From Aplidium turbinatum (lineage: Eukaryota > Chordata > Ascidiacea > Aplousobranchia > Polyclinidae), in assembly GCA_918807975.1 (NCBI GenBank), contig OU964921.1:30654498-30718497 (forward strand): DNA of 64,000 nt. Direction: 5' to 3'. Positions 36,701-48,700 of this stretch are shown here, piece after piece. Position 1 is the first letter of the stretch. The number at the start of each line of letters is the position of its first letter. The notes below the pieces were generated by a model. It did no database searches and had not been told where the DNA came from. It saw only the letters and a program-made list of their open reading frames with translations. Both the position numbers and the translations under genes were made by a program.

Positions 36701-39700
36701 CTGGTGCATACAGTTTTTCGATTCGCCATTGCGTTTCTAGTACCTCTGGCTGTATTACTGATTTGCAACATATCGATCACTGCATTTTTAATGGTCAAGG
36801 ACAGAAAAAAGGTGAGAATATTACATTTGCAGTCTTGTAAAATATATTTCTGTTCTGTCAATTGCCCAATAAAATGAAAAAATTAAGTGCAGTTGATCGA
36901 TTTTTAAGCGCATATTCTAAGAAGGTTGTTTGAGCTCTTTATGATTAGTCGACAGCAAATCGAGATTTTCAAACTGTGTGCCGCCAAGAGGGTCGCTATA
37001 GTGTGCCGCAAAAATCTATAGTGATTTGAATGTTGCAGCTGTAACGCAAAGCTGCAACGTGTCTGTAATATATTGAATAAGATGGATACACAGGTTTACA
37101 ATATGTTTGTTTGTTTATCTTTGTCCTGCATTGCGGGAAAGCGGACTTGAGCGCTATGCATCGGTGTACGCCTTCCGACATACACCTGACCCACGCTGCA
37201 GCCGACGGCAATGTATGTTTCCGGTTGTCTACTCTACTTATGACTTAAATTTGGTACTACCCATTAGGCTACTCGAAATCGATCACTAGGTAGAGGCAAT
37301 TATCGTAAAGTTTCTTGCCTAGAGAAACAACAGCAAGTGCGGGTGGCTGGAGTCGAACATGCAGGCTTTCGACTGTTAGCCCAACGCGCCGATATGTCTT
37401 CATAACACGAGTCTCTCAACATAATGCCGATTCGATGTTCTGTGCATGTCTCGTTTAAAACAGGGATTCCAGGTTAACAATTAAGATTCCATATATCACA
37501 TCCCCCAATTTACACAGAAGCACACACAAAACAAGAATGACATACAATGAATGAATATACACAAGAATGAAACGATACATTTAACATGCGGTGTATCTTG
37601 CAAGTAGTTATAGGCTTCTACAACAGGGTTGGACACAAAACGAATGTTAAAGCATAATCATCTCGTGATATAATCAGCAAGTCTCCTTAGAGGTCTCGAC
37701 AACCTGGTTGATCTCCTAATATGTGACGGTTGGGTATCAATAGTTTCAAAAGAAGACAAATGCCGAGTCGGGCTGTCATTGTCAACAACAGGCGCGTGTG
37801 TGTAGTGATGATTATTGTTGGTACATTCTTTTGAAAGGAATCGTTTCCTAAGATGAACTCTGTTGCGACGAATGATCATGCCCGATTCTAGTTGAATCAA
37901 ATACCTCAGTGCTCTGTGATAACATTCAAGGATCATGCCATACCTGTCTAATCTTTTAGTTATGTTGTTTTGTATGTACACCGGATCCCTGACTTTTAGA
38001 GGCTTCAAGCTCTTGACACTTTGATTGTAATAATGTTTTAGTTTTTTATTACGCTGTGCAGCTTTACGATCTATTCTTAGTTTTTCATCATGCCAGCTGC
38101 GTTTGAGGTCACTTTTGTGACATGGGATAAGATCATGTATGGGGTGGTTGTACAGCCTCATGGCTGGCGATAAGCCAGTAGATTTGTGGGGAGTGTTCTT
38201 CCATCGTAGTAAGCCTTTGATCCAATCTTCATTTGTTTTCAAGGGTTGGCCTTTTATTTTTCAACATTTCCGAAGTAAACTTTTGTCCCACTTTTTAGTG
38301 GATTCAGCCATGGAGTTTCGTTGGGGGGTATCTAGGCGATGAGGGTGACCACTTTACTCCCCATCTTAAGAGAAAGAATTTCATTTTAGCTGACCCAAAT
38401 AGAAGTCCTCCGTCACTCCACAGGTAATCACGGACTGATGTATTGATGAACCACTCTCTTAGATAGCCAATGCATGAAGTCGCATCAGGATGAGCCACTG
38501 GCCCTTTGACATCAAAATGTTTTGAGTACCAATCAACAATTACTAAAAATTTGTCACCATTGAAGTAAAACCAGTCTATCAAAATAAATTCAAATGGGTG
38601 ACATGGAGTTGGAAGATGCTTAATAGGCTCCTTTGCTTGGCTCAGACGGTCATTTTCACGTTTCTTGCAACTTCTGCATGAGTTTTTATGTCATTGTCAA
38701 TGTTAAGGCAATACACAACTAGTCTTGCTCTTGCTTTTGAACCTTCGATGCCACGGTGGCCATCGTGAAGTTCACACAAAACATTTTTCCGTAAAGTTTT
38801 ACTGATGAGCAGTCTTGTACCTTTTAAGTAAATCATCATCACTGATGGTTAGGTCATCACGAATATTCCCGTATACATGCAGCATTTCATGTAACATGTG
38901 TTTATGCTGTGGGAAACTTTGTAAGATTTGGTTCTTTAGTAACTGGTACTCAATGTCATTTTTTGTTTCTGACCTTACTTGTTCCAGTATGAAAAACTAT
39001 TGGCATCTTCACCTTTAGCTGTGGGAGGAATATTTACACTGAAGAGCTGTAATTGTTGGTCTGCTTGGTCGCACTCATCTGGTGAGTCAACAAGATGCCT
39101 AGAAAATGCATCTGCAGCTTCGTTATGAGATCCTGGAATGTATTCTACTGTGAAATGGTAATCCATTAGTTTAATCAGACATCTTAAAATTCTTGAGTTG
39201 TCCACTTCGTCAAGTCTACGTTTGTTACAGATGGTAGCAAGGAGGCGATGATCAGTGGAAACATTGAATTTACAACCGGCAAGAAAACTTATGGATTTTT
39301 TGTTACAAACACCAATTTTATACCCATATTGATTAAGCACTACATCAGCAAATGCAACTTCATTTTCCGAAAAATTAAATTTTTTGCGATGAAGACTAGA
39401 CGAATACCATTTTTCCTGCACTTATGTAGAAAAGATTTCACCAATTGTAAGTGATGATCAATATCATTTGACGAGTAGATTACAACATCACCAACAACTT
39501 TTTTCACATTAGACAACCCATTAAGTGCTTCTGACGTTCAACAATTATAATGCTCACTGATGGAATTTATGCCAAATGGAGCTCTTTCATAACTAAAACG
39601 TCCAAATGGTGTAATACAAGTTGTAAGTGATTTACTTTCTTCAGCCAGTTCCATTTGGTAATAGCCCTTCCACGCATCAAAAGTAGTGAATAATTTAGCA

Positions 39701-42700
39701 TTATCGGCATTAATGGCCTGAACAGTCTTTAGAACACAGGTGAGCATAATGCTCGCGTAAATAGCACATATTTAAATGACGAAATTCAACACAAAGACGC
39801 ACTTTACCTTTGAAATTGCCATTACTGTCTTTCTTAGGTTCAACCACGTATTCACCCACTCTGTTTGGGTTATCACAGGTGATATGATGCCTTCTGTTAA
39901 TAGTTCAGAGGGTTCTTAACCAGGGGTCGTACCAGGCCCGTAACTAAGGGGGGCGCAGGGAATGTTAGCCCCCCCTGGGAAGAATGATATTAATTACCTT
40001 TTTTCGCTGACTTTTTAGTTTTTAGTTTTATACCAGATGGGTTGTTTCATTGTAAACATTGTGTGATTAAAGAGAATAATGGTGTGGTGGAATGTTGTGT
40101 TAAACAAACAGACTCGAGATTTATTGCCTGTTAGATCCAGAGTAGGCTTACATACCTACTATACAGTGCAGTAGATAGAAAAATAGTGCAGTTTCTGGCA
40201 GAAAATGAACTGAGTTTTCGAGGTAGCCTACTTATGATAAAATTGTGCATGAAGAACGAGGCCTGCTCATAAACTTGTTTAATTACACCATGAAAAAGAT
40301 TCCAAGTTATCACACCACAGATTGTCAAAGAAATGCCTAAAAACGAGTTCTGCGCTCTGTTGATGAAAAAAATACTCGGAATTTTGAAGTCAGCCGATAC
40401 CTGCCCAGATGCGCGAAACAGACATAAATGAATGGTTAAAGTTGATAGACACTTCAATCAACATGATGCAGTTACTACGAATAGTGATGATGGATATGAT
40501 GCGCTTCTGCAGGAATGCAACAAATTGCATGATTAGATAACTAAAAAGTTGATCATGAAACTGGTGAAGCACTGCTACGATGTAAGCGTAATTTAAATAG
40601 CCTACACGCCTTACTGATTTCTTAGTGATGGAAGAGTTACTAGTTGCTGCAGGCAGTGTTGGGCGCGATAACTCATTTTTCAGTTAAGCGATAACGATAA
40701 TCGATAAACGAAAAATGCCTAAAGCGATAACGATAAACGATAAATCAAAAAAAAGTTAAGCGATAACGATAAACGATAAATTATCGCCGATAATGTCCGA
40801 TAACGATAATTTTTTTTCTCGATTGGCGCTGCCCCATCCCATGCAGCACGAACTGCTTTCATCAACATGACGAAAAATCGAACATAATATACTGTAAAGG
40901 GACAAAACTTTTTGTAAGTTATGCATGAATAGAATCGCAACAGCGGCAGTAGGTATCAATCTTCAACCTCTTGATCCAGAATCAAACTACTGAGGTTACC
41001 GCCGTGCTTATAATTATACCTTCAGATACCAGTTGGATGCTTTTATCAATTGGGTTACACTGCCGCTTACGTGCAGTAGGCAAAATAATTAAATCAAATG
41101 AAACTACCATAAAAAATTTCAAACTTTGTATTTTGCTTTCTGCTTAAAGGGCTGTTTACAGCAAAGTCAGCAATAATTAAAAAAATTCCAAAAAACGCAA
41201 AATGCTTGAAAATTTATCAGTAATCTTAAGCGTTATTGGTAGTAAAAATATGCATACTGTGAAATCCATCAAGCTTGTCAAATTAGTCGTGTTTGTTCAA
41301 GAACAATAACATAATTATCGTAATTTAATGATAATTTCAGATAAATTTTTCTGTTTTCTTTGTGAACACCATCAAGCAATGGCAGAACGCTGAGTTGTTG
41401 AAATAAGAATTACAATATAGGCACTGTATTATTAGTGGGAATAAAAATATTTGATTGAGCGTTGGCTATGTCGCATAGGTAAATCATCGTCGTATTTAGG
41501 CTTACGCCCGGTGGTTGAAGATTTAGATTAAGTGGACGGGAAGGCAAGGAAGCCAATCTTCATGTCTACCTTCAGGCATGCCTTTAAGTGTCCTGCCCTT
41601 TCGATTGCCGTTCCAGCGCTCTCACCACTCGGCTATGCAGCATAAGTAAATGAGAAAGGTTATACTGTATTTAGCATAATTTTACCACGCAACTCGATAC
41701 GCAACTGTATGCTCATGAGCGGTGTCGAACCGGCGCCCTTTCGATTGCTGTTCCAGCGCTGTCACTACTCGTCTATGCAGCATAGGTAAATGAGAAAGGT
41801 TATACTGTATTTAGCATAATTTTACCACGCAACTCGATGCGCCTATTGTCATGCAAAAACTACTACAAGATGCAAAAAGTGTGATGTCGGTCTGCATGTC
41901 AAATGCTTCAAGCAATATCATATTCTGCAATGACTTGTTTCAGTGATGGTGGCGCGAAAGACCATGTTTCCGATGTAAAAGCGGCCTCGTATTGCGACAC
42001 TTTCATAAACCACTTGCCAATTTTTTTCGCTTCGCTTCAAAGGAATCTGTACCGCCTGTGCGCTTACATTTTAATTGTAAAATTCACTCACGATTGCCGA
42101 TTGCAGCAAAACAACAAGAGACTTGTTGCATGCATTTCATTGCATTGCAATTTGCAACTCTAAAAGTTATTGTGTTGTCAGGGCCGTCGCTGCAGGGGGC
42201 GTGCCCTCCCTTGACAACGACCTGTGCACACACACTTCACGCACTGAAGATGAACTGGTTTTAATTTTAGTTTCATGAACTAGGTGGCTAGTAAAAATAT
42301 TACTTTTCATTGTCTTTCCACTTGTGTGTTGATCCGAAATAAAATTTATCGGCGATTAATTATCGGCGATAATCAAATATTGCCTTTGGCGATAACGATA
42401 AACGATAACTGAAAAACTAATTAAGCGATAACGATAAACGATAAAAATTTATCGCCGATAATTATCGCCGATAAATTATCGCCGATAATGCCCATCACTG
42501 GCTGCAGGAATGGAGGAGGACAGGGATCTGACAAAGTTACTTATGTATGCTACGATAGACAAAATAGGTTTGGAGATGAAGCTCAGATTTGCATACAATT
42601 CATGGTTTTACACATCTGTTGGTGCCCTTTCTAGAAGAAAATGAAAACTTCTTGGACCATGAATCGCTCATTCCACTATTATATGCAACTGAAGATAGGT

Positions 42701-45700
42701 ACGCCTATTCCATCAGAGGCGGAATTGCAAGTCTCAAAACAGTTCCTACATGACCAATTGACCATGTGAAAGTTGCAGAACACCAGGATTCCATTGTAGG
42801 CTACTGAAAGAACTGTAAGCCTACAATCTACGAGTGGCATTCTCGAATGCATATAAGCTTGCCGCTATACGGTGGCATCACTAGGGTCCAGTAGTGCGGT
42901 TTGTGAAACAAGCTTCTTGGTCTTATCTGGAATAGACAAGCCTACACGCAGGTCTATGTTCCAGGCGAACTTGGTTCTGCAAGTGTTTGAAAAGGAAATG
43001 ACTGAGAAAATAGACCTGGACGTTTTTGTTAATAGATTCAGTGAAGTCCATACACGCCTTCTGTTAAGGTAGGACCTAACCTATCTGTGACGAGGATAGG
43101 CTACATTTCACTGATGAGATGAAATACATTCTCACTATTGTCATTAAAGGATTGATCTTGAAGAGATGATTGTTGATTCTGCACTAGAGGAAATGAGGTG
43201 CGATGTACACATTGTACAATTATTTACAAAACGATGAGTGACAGGTGCAGCAGCTGCAGCCCTATTTGATCATAACTTCGTTAAACGCCTATTTTCTATG
43301 TAGGCTATAGTATATTTTGTGTGATTGATGCAGCGCATTAGAAGAAAATGTAAATAAACTATAACAAGCTCGAAGTCCATCAAAGGCAATGGATTAACCA
43401 ACAAAAGAATCAACTACAAAATCATAAATTTCATTGCTGTTTCTACGCCAATTTTTAATCATTTTATCACTAGTTGATGGTCGGATGTTTTAAAAATGAT
43501 TTTGCTTCTCAATTTCTATGCTGTTGTCATTAGTTAACTGTTTAGCCTAAGCTATAAAAGCACGTAATTGATTCTATAATGCCAGTTTACGCTGCTGTTT
43601 CTATGATAATCTATGCTAATTTAAACGCAGTAATAGCCTACGAATAATGTTTTTGCGTAAATATACCCACATTGTGTACAAACGTCGTTTTCGTACATGA
43701 TACGGAAGCTAAAAGTTGGGCCCCCTCTAGAATACTTTTTGCCCCCCCTGGTGCTCCAAGCTAGTTACGGGCCTGGGTCGTACGTGTACCCCTTAGGGAT
43801 ACGAAGCACCAAAGCAAGGGGTACGACATGCAATGTGAAATTATACGTTATTTAGGCATATGTGTAAAGAATGCGTATTGCGTAATGACCACATGAAAGA
43901 CTATTTTATTGAAATGAAAGCTAGTAGTAAAAGCAAAATGGAGTTTGATCTAATGCAGTTGGATGCCTTCTGGTGTGTACAACTCAACACATTTCCCCAA
44001 TTAGCAAAAAAGCTTGAGAAATCCTTGTGGCTTTTGCGACAACTTACCTATGTGAAACTGCGGGTTTTATTTGTTTATCTTCAGTCACAGATGAAAGGGT
44101 CTCAAACATTGCAAAATTTCCTTTCTCAGCTTTTCGTTTCCAGTTTTCAAGCTTTTGCACAAACTCATCTAGAGAGTCGATAAAGTAAAGTACAGTTGTT
44201 TTCTTTCTTTGTAGCTTGAGATTTACAATAAGTGGTTCGATTGGTCAAAAATATCAACTAGATAAGCAAGTTTAAACATGAAGGTACTTTCACTAAAGCG
44301 AGATTCCAATTCGTACTTTCCCTACATGTTCAGAAATTCATTAATTTCTTCCAGTAATTCAAAGAATCTTGCTAAAACATTCCTTACAGCCAACGGACTC
44401 GAGTATAGTCGAGAAATTTAAGTGTTCAGCATTCATCGAGCAAGCGGTGTGTTTAATGCTCCATTTTTTACAAAGTTTACCATATGGTGATCACTGTGTT
44501 CAGAACATGTTGAAAAGATTCTAAAAGAGTTTCAAATAAGCTTCAACTAACTGTTTTGTTTTAGAAGCGTAATAAAAGAAACACTGTCCGAAAGGCAAAA
44601 ACACAGATGCCATCAAAAAAGGTAATGTTTCATTCATTTTATTATATGATCCGCACACCTAAATAACACTTGGTAAAAAATAAATTTGAACCTGTAGAAA
44701 TGGTCCAATGTACAATAAAAAATAAAAACGAAAAAGATCACTTTCAACTTATGTCAGATCCACAAATGCTTTCTATTTATTCAATTTTCAAACAACTGCT
44801 TGATCTCAAAATATTAAATAGTGGAGGAATGAATTCAAGTTGTTTTTTTCAGCTTTTAAAAACTAAGAAAATAATGATCGTGTTCACACTTAGGACGTTT
44901 TCTTAATTTAGTTTTAGGCTATTGTTGTCATACCTGACACAAAGATAGTTTTCTTGGCAACGCAACTTTAACCAGCAATGGGCTACATGAATCAACTTTG
45001 GTAGCCTATATTGCTTTGGCTCACCCCACTACTTATATTTTGTGTAAAAAAGCAAACTGTGTCTCAAAATTTGACCAAATGCGATCTCTTTAGCTTTGTT
45101 TATTCCATCGCAAACTTCTACTGTAGTTGTTGTAAGTTGACGATTAATATTTTGATTTATGTGGATTTCAGGTCACGAAGATGGTTATGACTGTGACGGT
45201 TTTGTTTTTTCTATGTTGGATCCCAAATTTGTTTGCAACAACCATTCACTTGCTTGGTCCTGAAGTACTTCAAGTGACGGGTGATATGTTTAATTGATTT
45301 GTTACTGCAATTTATAAGCAATAGCCTACATTTGAGTGAATATCTGCTAACTAAATCTTAATCAAGTTTCATCGAATCATAAGGTCAATATCTTTTTTTA
45401 TGACAAAGAAAAAAAGCTTTATGAAATGTAGCAACAGCAGAAAACATCTTTCTACATTGATTCAATAACTGTAAAGCTTGCGTTGTGCATGAAAATAAAT
45501 GTAAAAAGTGAATGAAATAGTCAAAGCAATTACATAGACCCAGTAACGTCATTATGAATATTTGCTTAATTTCTTCCTTCCTCGGGCGGTCGTATATGTT
45601 GCGTTTCATCATCATCATGTGCCGTCTCCGAGCTGGAGGTTGGCTGTCAATAGCTTCCACACGCCACGTTCTTCCGCTCCTCCTTTTGCTTTTGTTTAAG

Positions 45701-48700
45701 AAACTCAAAAATTCTGTGATAATACAGTATAGACTAGCCAACAAACGATCTGATGCCAAGGAACCACCAGTGCAAAAAAACGAAATTGCAAACCAATGTA
45801 TTTGTTTGTGCAGACGTTTCCGATTTTCTATCTTCATTGTTATCTTTTCACCTAGAGATAAAGTTGTCGTTTGAGAGTTTGAGGCCGACAGTATCCTTTT
45901 ATCAGAGTGTCGAGGCTTGCCTTGACTACACTGATACTACAAAGAAGTAGCCGACATTTAGTGTCATCCAAAACGCCCATACCTACTTTGCTGCTTGTAG
46001 AAAATAATTCAATCATTGATGATAAGGACCTTCGGGGTGTTTCTCAATGTTACATAGTGAGGAAGGAAAAGCTGTTATCACTTTCCATTGATACGTGGTT
46101 TAGCAAAAAATCCCTGCTCTCCGTTTTTATTTATTGCTGTACACTTTACATTCCAGTTTCCAATTTCAGAGTTAAAGATATCTCTGAATTTATTTTCGTA
46201 TTTCACCACTTAACTTTTACTTTTATTTTATTTATACAGTTCTCCAGCAGAGTTGGATAAATTACAATAATTTGCAATTGAGGGTAATTTATTACACAAT
46301 TTCATGTAATTGTAATTGAAACCCTTTATTGTTGTGTGATTGTAAGTTTAGACAAATTTGGTCCAAATTCCAACATTATTTTGGTAAGTTGCACGCATGA
46401 TGTCAGTACTTTTGTTGAGCCGCGAGTTGGAGTTCAAAAGGGACTTCTACATGGCAACCTAATCTTTATCAAATGTAGTTCTACTTGCTTTTGATGAAAT
46501 CAAACTGTAAAAAAATTATCGATGAACATAAATATTAAAACATTTAATTTTTGTAATGGACACGTGTAAATTATTGCATTTGGAAGTAATTGCAATTTAC
46601 ATCTTTCAGAACAATGTAATTGTAATGTAATTAAAAAAATTGATGGTGTAAGTGTAATGCAATCGAGCTAAAAGCTGTGTAATAGATTCAACTCTGCTCC
46701 ACAGACTACCTTTTCGACCCACATTATGAGACAATATTTCACTGGTGCACTGTTTGCTGCATCTATTTGAACGCTGGGCTAAACCCTATCTTGTATTGCT
46801 TTCTCAGTGGAAATTACAAAGCCAAGTAAGATATCCACTTATTTTGTGAGTGAAAGATACTCTAAAGTATCTGTTCAGATTTATCCAATAGTTACGCTGC
46901 TCGTTCATAGCGATAGATAAATGAAAGGCTGTCCTGCTTAAAGAAAGAGTTTCTATGGAGATATAAGAATACAACAAACATCGTGAAACTGATTTCTCAG
47001 ATACGTTCTCACACCTAAACTTGCACCTCGACACCTTCTGCATTGTACAGTAGAGGTTTAAAGACACAAAAATGTGTGTTGTGTCTTTCTCCATGTTGTC
47101 GCGCAAACTCACTTTAGTGCAGTGTTTCCCAAACTTTTTTTTAATAGTGTCTCCCTGGACAACAAACAGAGAAGGCCTATCAAACGACACCTTCGACAAA
47201 AAAAGTGTTATCAGTTCCTCTTCAAGAATTCCATGTTAGAAAATGTCACAGAATGGGTCGGTTATCCAGTCATGGATTACTAACTGGAATACATCCTGGA
47301 ATCGAACTCCCATGTCTTTGTGTAGTTCTTGAAGAGGATTGCTGTACGTCTCTACATCAACATCAGATATGTCTTTGTCACTGGTATCAAGTTGATGCAA
47401 GCTTAAAAATTGGAAAAATTCTCGTGTAGCTAAATTTCGCTGATAGGCTTACAACACGAGATTTCGTTACACTGAAGGGATAATTTCAATCCATTGAATT
47501 TGGGAAATATGTCTGACAAGTAGGCGATATCATTTCTCACAACCAGGACGTCATTCGCAAGGCCAGGGTCACAACTCTGTAGAAATTCCACGATAGTTTC
47601 AAACAGCGAATAAAATGGTGCAAGGCGATTTCTCTTGGAAAGCCATCGTACTTTGGTGTGGAATAGTAAGCGCTCAAAAGTTTCATCATTCTCATTGCAC
47701 AATCGTTTGAATAAGCGTGTAGCCTGTTCAGAGCGTGCGCTTTAATTTTATTCACTGCTTTGATAACAGACTGACAGTCTTCAAAGATAGATTAAGACGA
47801 ACGCTAAATCAAAATACCCTCAGATTGTAAGATCGGATTTGCGTAATCGCAGTGCTTCAAATTGTCATGCGTTATGCGTTACGACCTCAACTAACTTGTA
47901 AGGCACTGCGAAGCCACGTTGCCAACATAATTGCCACAATATCTGCCACAGAGCTCTTATAGCCACCGTCTTCTTTTGTATTTCTTTGAAGCGAAACATA
48001 ACAAAAAATGCTTTGCAATCCTCTTTTTGTAACTGCCCGATTTACTATCAGCGCCCCCTTAATCGCCCACTTTATAGCCAGCGCCTCTTCATGGTCGCAA
48101 GCGCCCCCAAGGGGGTGCTGGCGCCCACTTTGGGAACCACTGCTTTAGTGCAATGAAAGTTAGTCTGTTTATTGCTTCACAAGGATTAGATTTAGGCTCT
48201 AACCAAAAACGTTTATAGTTTATGCTTTGTTTTTGTATCAAGATATATGCAGTGGTGACGCTTAGTTTATTTATAAAAGATTTGGAAAGAATGTTATGTG
48301 GAAAATTTAATCTCAAAGCAATGCTGTCGTTACAAATGATAAAACAGTCATCATGCAACTGCCAATTTGTGCAGGGTGAAACTAGCTCTCCGAAGTTTTG
48401 AGAAAACTCTTATTTCTTGTTGCCACATTGAACGAATCTGTAGAAAAAGGGACAAATATTCTAGAAGTAAAAATCAAGGGTAAGAAACAAAGTTAAACAC
48501 TATAGGCTATGCGATTCATTTTTTTGTTCAAATACTTAGGTCATATTTGTCTTCTTCTTGCGTGTGACAGAACACCTTCAAAATGTCGGATATTTGCTCA
48601 CCATGTTTCACTTGTATCATCCGGAAATTACATGTTACTACAGTCATTTGGAAGATCAAACAGTGGCAATCTTCAACGTTGTCAGCGATCTGCTGCTCAA

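Larger units (their letters stand above)
39933..43775 (+). mobile_element. hAT transposon (CAGGCCCGTAACT ends) with 8-bp TSD
   Basis: Ends CAGGCCCGTAACTAAGGGGG and, inverted, AGCTAGTTACGGGCCTG. Exact 8-bp target duplication GGTCGTAC (39925-39932 and 43776-43783). + strand remnants: IVQFLAENELSFRG (about 40168-40210), a typical N-terminal hAT phrase, and the dimerisation region at 42872-43072. It is split by the nested element 40654-42500. Confidence 0.85.
39906..44900. mobile_element. Outer hAT-like element with rearranged transposase pieces
   Basis: The left end CAGAGGGTTCTTAACCAGGGG is hAT-like and abuts the gypsy fossil. After the nested insertion at 39933-43775 the element resumes. Near 43930-44100 the + strand carries broken remains of a hAT C-terminal region (TTYLCET-like phrase). 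At about 44120-44300 the minus strand carries FKLAYLVDIFDQ and KLETGNEKLRK, a mid-transposase region of the ZBED5/SCAND3-like type. No matching right end was found, so the 3' limit is uncertain. Confidence 0.45.
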
